Below the pieces are notes generated by a model, which was given only the letters and a program-made list of their open reading frames with translations, made no database searches and was not told where the DNA came from. DNA of 8,931 nt from Clostridia bacterium (GTDB taxonomy: Bacteria; Bacillota; Clostridia; Christensenellales; Aristaeellaceae), in contig JAUNBY010000109.1 in the NCBI GenBank assembly GCA_030526935.1, positions 1 to 8,931 of the forward strand. Direction: 5' to 3'. A program made the position numbers and the translations under genes. This document shows positions 1-6,127 of the stretch, one piece after another. Positions within the stretch are counted from its first letter, which is position 1. Each line of letters begins with the position of its first letter.

Positions 1-4
1 CATT

Positions 5-34
5 ATTATACCGCAAGACGCGCGGATGTGTCAA
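5..34 (-). promoter_or_regulatory. Consensus sigma-A/sigma-70 promoter pointing out of the left edge
   Basis: On the minus strand the -35 hexamer TTGACA (34 to 29) is followed by an 18-bp spacer and the -10 hexamer TATAAT (10 to 5). Both hexamers match consensus perfectly. A run of seven A (45 to 39 on this strand) sits just upstream of the -35, where a proximal UP element would be. Transcription would start just beyond the left end, so the promoted gene is not visible. It begins about 90 bp after the flippase gene ends on the same strand, which suggests a new transcription unit. The hexamers are seen directly; activity is inferred. Confidence 0.7.
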
Positions 35-39
35 GCGGT

Positions 40-74
40 TTTTTTACGTCGTTCAGGGCGTTAGACGTAAAAAA
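40..74. repeat. 11-bp perfect inverted repeat with 13-nt loop
   Basis: The arms TTTTTTACGTC (40-50) and GACGTAAAAAA (64-74) are perfectly complementary around a 13-nt centre. The T run lies on the 5' arm and the A run on the 3' arm when read on either strand, so no U tract follows a GC stem and this is not a canonical intrinsic terminator in itself. It abuts the upstream side of the outward promoter at 5-34, so an operator or upstream binding site is possible. Confidence 0.5.
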
Positions 75-88
75 CGAACCCTTTCGCG
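69..88 (-). terminator. Weak intrinsic terminator candidate after the flippase gene
   Basis: On the minus strand a short stem (CGAA, loop AGGG, TTCG; 86 to 75), extendable by a G-T pair, is followed directly by six T (74 to 69). It lies about 35-50 nt past the flippase stop codon, where the leftward operon would be expected to end. The stem is only 4-5 bp, so termination would be weak at best. Confidence 0.25.
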
Positions 89-120
89 AGAACCATTTCC
101 CGCCATCCGCCCCACATATA

Positions 121-1659
121 TCACCTTCTAACCCGCGCGCCGACTTTCTCCGCCGCCCTTTTCAGCAGCCACGTCACGTACTTCAGTTCCGGCGAGCGAA
201 CAAACGGTATAAGGCACATGGCGGCGCTCACCGCCAGGGCGATGACGAGTTTTACCAGAAGCTCGACGAAAATGCTGTCGAGCGTTATCAACGAGCAAAT
301 CCACCCCGCGACGAACAGGGCTGCTATCACAATGGCCGTCATCTTTCCAAGCAGCACGAAAAAACCCTTTGGCGACATGTTGAGCCGCCTCGCGTACAAC
401 AGGCGCGTCTTGAGAGTCATCTGTATGACGAAGGTGCATGTCGTGCCAATAAATATGCCGAGCATTCCGATGAATTTGCCCAGAACCAGCGATACGGCCA
501 GGTTGACCGCGCTTCCCAGGAGGGATATGTTCTTGTCCCGCGAGAAAAGGTCGCTCGTCCTCACCGCCTGATAAAGCGGCTCGTGAACGACGTTCAAAAA
601 GAAATTGACGCTTAGTATAAATACGACCGACGGGGAGATTATAAAGCTTTCGTCGTACCACAGCCTGCCCACGAAGGGGGACGAAAGGCAGTAAAGGCAG
701 ACCCCCGCCGCCGCGCTTATGAGAAATATCACAAACGTCAGACGCCTTAATATCTCGTCGCATTTTTCGTCGCTCTCCGAGGCCATTACGTTGCCAATCG
801 CGCCGTGCGTGGACTGCGTTATCTGATTTATCACGTTGCGCACGGCGTTTATTATAAGGGAGTAGTTGGCGTAATAGCCGACCGTCGCGGTGCTCACCAG
901 AAGCGATATGAGGACGTTGTCCGTAGAATTCGTCACCTTGCCCGATATGGAACCTATAAATACGTGCTTTACGTTTGAAAGCACCATTTTTCTATCGTCG
1001 CGGGGGAGGCTTTCAACCTTGTCGCTCAGGAACGGGTATTCGCGGTTCGCGGCGCGGGATACGAAGGCGTTGAACGCGAGGGCGCTCGCGGCCTCCACCG
1101 CGAGGTATCCGAAAAAGCTCCTGAACACGACCATTACAACGACGCTGACCGTCGCCGTTATGAGCCTTACGATGCAGTTGATCCGCGAGACCCTGTGCGA
1201 TTTCTGGTCGGCGTTCAGAAGCGTGGCCTTGTAGGAGAAAAGGTAGCTCACCGACGAGCGGATTATGAAAAGGACGTAGGTCGCGCGTATATAGGGCAGG
1301 TCGAGGCTCGCGTCGTTGACAATCAGGTGTATGAACGGTATCGTCAACGCGCCGATTAACGCTATGGCCGCCGCCACGACGCGATAAGCCGTCTGGAAAA
1401 GGCGCATGAGCTGGGCGACCCTGTGATAATCCTCACAGGCCAGGGGCTTGTAAAGGTGATAGGTTATGGCCGTCCCGACGCCCAGTTCCGCCATGCACAA
1501 AAGCGCCACGACTTCGGTCATAACGCTGTTCAGTCCCGATACCGAGACTCCGAAGGCGTTGACGAGAGCCGTGCGCACGACGAACGCCGAGGCGATGTTT
1601 ATGACTTGGAAAAGAAGGCCGTAGGCCATGTTTCGCACGCTTTTTTCTATCCGCTTCAT
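121..1659 (-). CDS. Wzx-type polysaccharide flippase (MOP superfamily)
   Basis: This 512-residue protein is probably an integral membrane transporter that flips undecaprenyl-diphosphate-linked repeat units from the cytoplasmic to the outer face. The sequence has about a dozen to fourteen hydrophobic segments (for example near residues 12-33, 93-113, 123-142, 165-200, 305-330, 343-360, 380-412, 433-460 and 466-488) separated by short basic loops. An early conserved-looking stretch (residues 35-76) containing AELG and YHLYKP, and a later TDN...GYYANYS region (246-267), resemble Firmicutes polysaccharide-export members of the MATE-like fold. Length is normal for the family. The start codon overlaps the stop of the upstream glycosyltransferase (ATGA), with AAAGGA (1674 to 1669) nine bases ahead of it, so the two are probably translationally coupled. 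It is the last gene of the leftward block. The substrate cannot be read from the sequence. Teichuronic-acid or other glycolipid export is an alternative. Confidence 0.85.
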   Translation of the reverse strand: MKRIEKSVRNMAYGLLFQVINIASAFVVRTALVNAFGVSVSGLNSVMTEVVALLCMAELGVGTAITYHLYKPLACEDYHRVAQLMRLFQTAYRVVAAAIALIGALTIPFIHLIVNDASLDLPYIRATYVLFIIRSSVSYLFSYKATLLNADQKSHRVSRINCIVRLITATVSVVVMVVFRSFFGYLAVEAASALAFNAFVSRAANREYPFLSDKVESLPRDDRKMVLSNVKHVFIGSISGKVTNSTDNVLISLLVSTATVGYYANYSLIINAVRNVINQITQSTHGAIGNVMASESDEKCDEILRRLTFVIFLISAAAGVCLYCLSSPFVGRLWYDESFIISPSVVFILSVNFFLNVVHEPLYQAVRTSDLFSRDKNISLLGSAVNLAVSLVLGKFIGMLGIFIGTTCTFVIQMTLKTRLLYARRLNMSPKGFFVLLGKMTAIVIAALFVAGWICSLITLDSIFVELLVKLVIALAVSAAMCLIPFVRSPELKYVTWLLKRAAEKVGARVRR

Positions 1660-2828
1660 ACTCCCCGTTCCTTTACGCCTTTTTCGTCAAGCATGCGCTG
1701 GTAGCGCTCGAGCATGCGCCTGGCGATGGGCAGCCACATGTAGTTTTCGCGCACGGTTCTGCTCGCGGCGCGCCCCATTTCGGGGTATTTGCCCGCGGCG
1801 ATTTCAAGCGCCCTTTCCGCCCATTTCTTTTCGTCCTCCTCGGTTCTCGACCCGATTATAAAGCCGTTTTCGCCGTCGCGTATCATCATCTGCGAGCCGC
1901 CGTTGTACGTCGTTATCGCGGGGACTTCGAAGTACATCGCCTCCAGAAGCACCATGCCGAATATCTCGTGACGGCTGGGCAGCAAAAACGCGTCCGACGC
2001 CTCATAAAGCGCCTTTAGCTGGGATTGCGGAAGCGACGGCTGATAATGTATTTTGGAGGAAATGCCAAGGCTTTCTGCCAGTTCGCGGCATTTTTTCGTA
2101 TATTCCTCCTCGCCCTTTCCGACGATGACAAGCTCGATTCTTTCGTCCGCTATCATTGCCCTCGCGGCCGCGCGCAAGAGGAACAGAGTATCTCGAAGTT
2201 CGTCTATATGGCCTATATAGAGAAGGTAGCGCCTGTCTCCCTTTTCGTCGCGAAGCTTTTTTACCCACTCGCTCTCCTCGCCGCCCCGTTCGAGCCTTTC
2301 CGCGTCGAAGCCCACGCCCACGGCGGTAACGTCGGTAAAGCCCTTCGTTCGAAGGAACTGTTCGGCAAGTCCGCTCTTGGTAAAGCAGGGCGTGCGGCGA
2401 ACGCGGTCTTTATGCCTTATCATGAATAAGGCGTCGAATATCGCCGTGCGCATTTTGTATTTGCGGTTGAAATCGCTCAGATACGTCCCGTGATAAAGCG
2501 TGACGTTCGGGTTTTTGCCGGTATAGAGCTTCCAGCTCGTATACTGATCGTAGCCGTTGGTCTGAATAATATCGTATTGGGGCAAAAGGGCGTCGAGCGA
2601 CGGGAAAATCGCGTTTTTGAAAACCGCGCGGCCGTGGAGCCAGTGTATCACGACCGGCTCTCCCTCGGAGGGAAAGCTCTCGTCGTGATCCGGCTCGTCG
2701 CCGCAATAATATACTATGTCGCATTTATGCCCGAGCTTCGCAAAGGCGCGCGCGAGGCCCAGTTCCTGCGAGTTGTAGTTGGATACGTTGAGCACGTCGG
2801 GAAATGTGCGAACCAGCAGAATTTTCAT
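1656..2828 (-). CDS. GT4-family glycosyltransferase (GT-B fold)
   Basis: This 390-residue cytosolic enzyme probably transfers a sugar from a nucleotide-sugar donor to the growing lipid-linked repeat unit. The N-terminal half (about 1-190) is a Rossmann-like acceptor domain beginning MKILLVRTFP, with NSQELGLARAFAKLGH at 19-34. The C-terminal half (about 198-380) holds the donor-binding domain, with LYIGHIDELRD at 203-213 and the EX7E motif (E288 and E296) following PSRH. The reading frame stays open upstream to 3056, but that extension runs into the preceding gene. The ATG at 2828 is preceded by a perfect AGGAGGT at seven bases, so I start there. The stop overlaps the flippase start. Between this gene and the upstream glycosyltransferase is a 97-bp gap holding only its ribosome site and two GGCGGTTT direct repeats (2871-2878 and 2913-2920). 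Donor and linkage are unknown. Confidence 0.87.
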   Translation of the reverse strand: MKILLVRTFPDVLNVSNYNSQELGLARAFAKLGHKCDIVYYCGDEPDHDESFPSEGEPVVIHWLHGRAVFKNAIFPSLDALLPQYDIIQTNGYDQYTSWKLYTGKNPNVTLYHGTYLSDFNRKYKMRTAIFDALFMIRHKDRVRRTPCFTKSGLAEQFLRTKGFTDVTAVGVGFDAERLERGGEESEWVKKLRDEKGDRRYLLYIGHIDELRDTLFLLRAAARAMIADERIELVIVGKGEEEYTKKCRELAESLGISSKIHYQPSLPQSQLKALYEASDAFLLPSRHEIFGMVLLEAMYFEVPAITTYNGGSQMMIRDGENGFIIGSRTEEDEKKWAERALEIAAGKYPEMGRAASRTVRENYMWLPIARRMLERYQRMLDEKGVKERGV

Positions 2829-2834
2829 CGCGAT

Positions 2835-2841
2835 ACCTCCT
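2835..2841 (-). promoter_or_regulatory. Shine-Dalgarno site fixing the start of the second GT4 gene
   Basis: AGGAGGT on the minus strand (2841 to 2835) sits seven bases before the ATG at 2828. It decides the start against an open frame reaching upstream to 3056. Confidence 0.85.
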
Positions 2842-2925
2842 AATGCTGTGGTAATCAGGGGTTGGACGTCGGCGGTTTCGTCGGGGATTTGCCGCATTGC
2901 GCGCGACGGCCAGGCGGTTTTCCGT

Positions 2926-4173
2926 TCACCCCTCGACCTTCTCCCCGGAAACGAGCTTTTCATATATTTCGACCATATCGCGGGCGTAGCGCTTCGCGTC
3001 GAAGCGGCTGACCGCCTCGTCGAGCGCGGCCTGGCACATGGCTTCGTATTCTCCATCCGTCATGTTGACGACCTTGACCAGCGCCTTTTCAAGCTCCGCC
3101 TGGTCAAACGCGCGGAAGAGCCAGCCTGTCTTCCCGTCTTTTACCAGTTCCGGTATACCGCCCGTGTCCGCGGCCACGACGGGCTTTCCCTTGCCCATGG
3201 CCTCCATAATCGAATAGGGGCAGTTCTCGTACCATTCGGACGGGACGACTATCGCGCGGGATTTCGCCATCACGTCGGCCATCGACGCCCTGTCAAGATG
3301 TCCGAGCAATCTGATTCTCGACCCCATGCCGCTCTTTTCGACGAACTGTTCCGCCCATTCGCGCTCGGGGCCGTCTCCCGCGACGTACAGATCCGCCTCG
3401 GGCTTCGCGGCGACGTAGGCTTTGAGGAGCGTCCTCAAGCCCTTTTCAGGCGACAGCCTTCCCGCGTAAAGCAGATACCCTCCCGGCTGATCGCTGCGCT
3501 CGTAAACGAAGTCCGGCGCAAGGAAATTGCATTTGTATAAAACGGGACTTTTTGAAAAACCGCTCTTGACCAGTCTGTCGCGCAGGAAGCGCGAGGGGGC
3601 GATGTAGAGGTTGATCTTGTCGTATCCCCGGCTAAGGCGAAGATAAACCGCCTCCAGCGTCGAAAGCAGGCTTGTGAACATGGAGCCGCGAACGCAGCGG
3701 TTCTTTACGCAGTAAAACGGATTGCCGTTTGCGCACTTGTCGCACACCTTGCCGTTTGAAAGCATTGTATAGCACGGGCAGAGGGCTATCAGATCGTGCA
3801 TGGTGAAGACCATGGGCACGTCGTTCTTCTTAAGGCGGTTTACTATTGAAAACGTCAGATGCCTGTGCACGAGATTGAGGTGCGCGACGTCGGGCTTCTC
3901 CTTTTCAATCAAAGCCGCGATGCTTCGCCCGGCCTGCGGGGAATAGATGAACCGCAGGGCGGTTCTGATTTTTTCCAGAGCGGACTGCCCTTCTTCGAGG
4001 CCTACGTGCCGCGAGAAATACCCGCTCTGGGGACAGGGGACGTTCTTTTCATCCTTCATCGAAAACCATATCACCTCGTGGCCGAGCGAGCGAAGCGCGT
4101 CGCCCAGGGCGAAGTAGTAGCTTTCGGAGCCGCCCTTGGGAAAGTGAAACTTGTTTATGAGCAATATCTTCAT
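2926..4173 (-). CDS. GT4-family glycosyltransferase with cysteine-rich insert
   Basis: This 415-residue cytosolic GT-B enzyme is likely to add one sugar of the repeat unit. The start MKILLINKFHFPKGGSE (1-17) has the glycine-rich loop typical of the GT4 N-domain. HxDL-type residues (TMHDLIALCPC, 124-134) are followed by a cysteine-rich insert, with Cys at 132, 134, 144, 147, 155 and 160, including a CxxC pair, suggesting metal binding or disulfides. The C-terminal donor domain shows AGRLSPEKG (237-245) and an EX7E motif (E316 and E324), then a helical tail. Length is usual for GT4. The ATG lies 20 bases after the stop of the acyltransferase gene, with AAAGGGTGAT (4191 to 4182) as the ribosome site in that gap, so the two are probably co-transcribed. 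This Cys pattern recurs in some GT4 proteins of polysaccharide loci as I recall them. Its role is not known to me, and the donor sugar cannot be assigned. Confidence 0.87.
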   Translation of the reverse strand: MKILLINKFHFPKGGSESYYFALGDALRSLGHEVIWFSMKDEKNVPCPQSGYFSRHVGLEEGQSALEKIRTALRFIYSPQAGRSIAALIEKEKPDVAHLNLVHRHLTFSIVNRLKKNDVPMVFTMHDLIALCPCYTMLSNGKVCDKCANGNPFYCVKNRCVRGSMFTSLLSTLEAVYLRLSRGYDKINLYIAPSRFLRDRLVKSGFSKSPVLYKCNFLAPDFVYERSDQPGGYLLYAGRLSPEKGLRTLLKAYVAAKPEADLYVAGDGPEREWAEQFVEKSGMGSRIRLLGHLDRASMADVMAKSRAIVVPSEWYENCPYSIMEAMGKGKPVVAADTGGIPELVKDGKTGWLFRAFDQAELEKALVKVVNMTDGEYEAMCQAALDEAVSRFDAKRYARDMVEIYEKLVSGEKVEG

Positions 4174-4193
4174 TGTATACCATCACCCTTTCG

Positions 4194-4742
4194 TCATTGA
4201 ACAGGCTTTATCGGCTTTACCGAGGTCGTCCTTTTCTGGATTATCAACGATCCCGGGGGATAATCGCCCTTGAGAAGACAACCCGCGCCCACTACGCAGT
4301 TGTCGCCGATATTCGTTCCCCTGAGGATAATTGTTCCCGCTCCTATCCAGACGTCTTTTCCTATGACGACGGGCGCCGTCGTATATTCCTCGCGCCTGAA
4401 GCCGCCGTCGACGCCAAAAACGTGGTCGTGGTCGTATACCGTTACATTGGGGCCAAACGACACCCCGTCGCCAACGGTAACTTCGCCTTTGCAGGTGATT
4501 ATGGAGCCTTGCCCCATGTAACAATGCGCTCCAAGGCGCATATTCCCGCCCGACAGTACGTGTATGAGCGCGCGCGGGCGCAGGTGCGTCCTGGCGCCGA
4601 GCGTGAGTTTCCCGCCCTTTTCAACGCTCACCTTAGAAGACGGCGATATATCCTGCACGGGGTTGAACTTCACGCCCCTTCTAACGAGCGACAATAACGC
4701 CAGCCTGCACACAGATAAAAACGCGACTACAGCGTTTCGCAT
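4194..4742 (-). CDS. Hexapeptide-repeat (left-handed beta-helix) acyltransferase
   Basis: This 182-residue protein probably O- or N-acetylates a sugar of the repeat unit using acetyl-CoA. Hexapeptide repeats of the [LIV]-G-X4 kind run from about residue 38 to 156 (for example LTLGAR, VTVGDGVSFGPN, VVIGKDVWIGAGTI and NIGDNCVVGAGCLL). A loop carrying YDHDH (103-107) supplies the likely catalytic histidine, H105 or H107, as in maltose/galactoside acetyltransferase relatives. The N-terminus (1-22) is hydrophobic with basic residues and may touch the membrane. The tail after PPGSLI lacks the usual GNPAK motif and ends in a short basic stretch. The ATG at 4742 is chosen because GGGGAGGA (4760 to 4753) lies at a workable distance. 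An in-frame GTG at 4751 would sit only two bases from that site. It is the first gene of the leftward block. The acyl group and acceptor are inferred, not seen. Confidence 0.82.
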   Translation of the reverse strand: MRNAVVAFLSVCRLALLSLVRRGVKFNPVQDISPSSKVSVEKGGKLTLGARTHLRPRALIHVLSGGNMRLGAHCYMGQGSIITCKGEVTVGDGVSFGPNVTVYDHDHVFGVDGGFRREEYTTAPVVIGKDVWIGAGTIILRGTNIGDNCVVGAGCLLKGDYPPGSLIIQKRTTSVKPIKPVQ

Positions 4743-4752
4743 ACCGGTCACA

Positions 4753-4760
4753 TCCTCCCC
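4753..4760 (-). promoter_or_regulatory. Shine-Dalgarno site for the acyltransferase gene
   Basis: GGGGAGGA on the minus strand (4760 to 4753) leaves about 11 bases from its GGAGG core to the ATG at 4742. The same core is only two bases from the alternative GTG at 4751, so it favours the ATG. Confidence 0.65.
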
Positions 4761-4801
4761 AAATTATATACCATAAACTCAACATCGGCTCCCTTTGATA
4801 G

Positions 4802-4831
4802 ATTATACAACAACATACCCTCAAATAACAA
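4802..4831 (-). promoter_or_regulatory. Candidate promoter for the leftward block
   Basis: On the minus strand TTGTTA (4831 to 4826) and a perfect TATAAT (4807 to 4802) are 18 bp apart. The predicted transcription start near 4795 gives a leader of about 53 nt before the acyltransferase ATG. The -35 matches consensus at four of six positions. A second TATAAT (4768 to 4763) lies too close to the ribosome site to be useful. Confidence 0.5.
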
Positions 4832-4839
4832 GTGAAACA

Positions 4840-4868
4840 TTGACATATTTCTAAAAAAAGGATAAAAT
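4840..4868 (+). promoter_or_regulatory. Upstream promoter P1 of the rightward block
   Basis: A perfect TTGACA (4840-4845) and TAAAAT (4863-4868, five of six matches) are separated by 17 bp. The expected start near 4875 would give a leader of about 74 nt before the ATG at 4949. Confidence 0.65.
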
Positions 4869-4880
4869 ACCAAATCCATG

Positions 4881-4909
4881 TTTACAAGCGGGAAAGAAAC
4901 AAGTATAAT
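4881..4909 (+). promoter_or_regulatory. Downstream promoter P2 of the rightward block
   Basis: TTTACA (4881-4886, five of six) and a perfect TATAAT (4904-4909) are separated by 17 bp. The expected start near 4916 would give a leader of about 33 nt. It lies 41 bp downstream of P1, on the same strand. An 8-bp direct repeat AAAATACC occurs at 4864-4871 and 4911-4918, near the -10 of P1 and the start site of P2. Confidence 0.65.
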
Positions 4910-4932
4910 AAAAATACCGGATAGTATTACAA

Positions 4933-4938
4933 AGGAGG
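4933..4938 (+). promoter_or_regulatory. Shine-Dalgarno site fixing the start of the rightward GT4 gene
   Basis: AGGAGG (4933-4938, within AAAGGAGG) is ten bases from the ATG at 4949. A second in-frame ATG at 4964 is 25 bases away, which makes it less likely even though MKIAMIG there looks like a typical GT4 beginning. Confidence 0.7.
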
Positions 4939-4948
4939 AAGCCGCGCA

Positions 4949-6127
4949 ATGCGGCGCAGGCATATGAAGATAGCCATGATCGGGCATAAGCGCGTGCCCT
5001 CGCGCGAGGGAGGCGTGGAAGTCGTCGTGACGGAGCTTGCGGAAAGGCTGGCGCGGCGCGGGCATCAGGTGGACTGCTATAACCGGTGGGAACCGTCCGT
5101 TCAGAAAGACATGCCCAAAAGGTCTGAATATAAGGGCGTAAACCTCTTAAGGGTTCGCACATTCAGACACAGCGCGCTCAACGCCGCGGTGTATTCGCTT
5201 TTCGCCGTATTAAGAGCCGTTTTCAAGGGTTACGACGTTATTCATATACACGCGGAAGGCCCCGCCGCCATGTCTGGTGTAACCCGGCTTTTTCGCGTAC
5301 CCACGGTTGTAACCATACACGGCCTGGACTGGCAGCGCGCCAAATGGGGCGGCTTTGCCACGCGCTATATCATGCTGGGCGAAAAGACGGCCGCGAAGCG
5401 CGCCGACGAGGTCATAGTGCTTTCGAAAGACTGCGAGGACTACTTTGAAAAGACCTATTCCCGCCATTGCCGGCTGATAAACAACGGCATAACCGTCAAG
5501 CCCCCCGTAGAGCCAGACGAGATAAAGTCCCGCTGGGGACTGGAGAAAAACGGCTACATACTCTTTCTCGCCCGCATAGTTCCCGAAAAGGGACTTCATC
5601 ACCTCATAGCCGCCTACAGGGAAATCAAAACGGACAAACCCCTCGTTATCGCGGGAAATATCGAACAGAAAACCGGATACGTCTCCCTCGTCGTCAATAT
5701 GGCGAGCGAGGACAGCCGCATAATAACGACGGGCTTCGTCACCGGAAGGACGTTTGAGGAATTGATGAGCGCGGCGGATATATACGTGCTTCCGAGCGAT
5801 ATAGAGGGCATGCCCATAAGCCTCCTCGAAGCTCTGAGCTACGGCAGGCGCTGTCTGGTCAGCGACATTGCGGAAAACCGCGAAACGGCGGGCGAGCACG
5901 CGCGCTACTTCCAAAAGGGCGATAGCCAGTCGCTCAGGGCGGAGCTTGAAAAAATGCTTCGGGAAAAGCCCGACGAAAAGGCGGCTGAAGCGCGCGTGGA
6001 ATACGTAAGGGAGAATTTCAACTGGGACGCGGTGACGGACGCCACAATCGAGGTATATAAAAGCGCCATTGACAGGCGAAGCGGAATTGACAAAAGCGGT
6101 ACGGTTGAAAGGAGCGAACGGGCATGA
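4949..6127 (+). CDS. GT4-family glycosyltransferase, first gene of rightward block
   Basis: This 392-residue cytosolic GT-B enzyme probably extends the lipid-linked repeat unit. The N-domain starts MKIAMIG (6-12), then SREGGVEVVVTELAERL (18-34) with the glycine pair typical of donor/acceptor loops. TIHGLDWQRAKWG (122-134) is characteristic of a GT4 subgroup that I associate with polysaccharide rhamnosyl- or galactosyltransferases; this is from memory and not enough to name the sugar. The donor domain contains LARIVPEKGL (207-216), and the EX7E motif is E286 and E294, following LPSD. Length is normal. The C-terminal end (about 371-392) is charged and overlaps the next gene by ATGA, implying translational coupling with the fusion protein that probably makes its acceptor. 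It is transcribed from one or both tandem promoters just upstream. Confidence 0.88.
   Translation: MRRRHMKIAMIGHKRVPSREGGVEVVVTELAERLARRGHQVDCYNRWEPSVQKDMPKRSEYKGVNLLRVRTFRHSALNAAVYSLFAVLRAVFKGYDVIHIHAEGPAAMSGVTRLFRVPTVVTIHGLDWQRAKWGGFATRYIMLGEKTAAKRADEVIVLSKDCEDYFEKTYSRHCRLINNGITVKPPVEPDEIKSRWGLEKNGYILFLARIVPEKGLHHLIAAYREIKTDKPLVIAGNIEQKTGYVSLVVNMASEDSRIITTGFVTGRTFEELMSAADIYVLPSDIEGMPISLLEALSYGRRCLVSDIAENRETAGEHARYFQKGDSQSLRAELEKMLREKPDEKAAEARVEYVRENFNWDAVTDATIEVYKSAIDRRSGIDKSGTVERSERA

Noticed and set aside
40..74. The 11-bp inverted repeat as an intrinsic terminator
   Set aside because: On both strands the T run is on the 5' arm and A follows the 3' arm, so there is no U tract after a GC-rich stem.
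28..763. Open frames overlapping the 3' half of the flippase gene on both strands
   Set aside because: The flippase frame has proper transmembrane segments; the others give Arg/His-rich nonsense typical of shadow frames.
2871..2920. Two GGCGGTTT direct repeats in the gap between the leftward glycosyltransferases
   Set aside because: Only two short copies 42 bp apart in GC-rich DNA; no array, palindrome or promoter context supports a function.
2829..3056. A 76-codon N-terminal extension of the second leftward GT4
   Set aside because: The extension overlaps the end of the upstream gene and is low in family similarity, while a perfect AGGAGGT precedes the internal ATG at 2828.
2779..3540. A 253-codon plus-strand open frame across the two leftward glycosyltransferases
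   Set aside because: It is antisense to two well-supported GT4 genes and its translation shows no recognisable motif or ribosome site.
4743..4751. GTG at 4751 as start of the acyltransferase
   Set aside because: It is only two bases from the GGAGG core of the ribosome site; the ATG at 4742 has workable spacing.
4763..4768. A second TATAAT on the minus strand as the leftward promoter -10
   Set aside because: Transcription would start at or inside the ribosome-binding site, and no matching -35 lies at the right distance.
5210..5914. A 234-codon minus-strand open frame inside the rightward GT4 gene
   Set aside because: It mirrors a gene with EX7E and other GT4 motifs and its own translation looks like no protein family.
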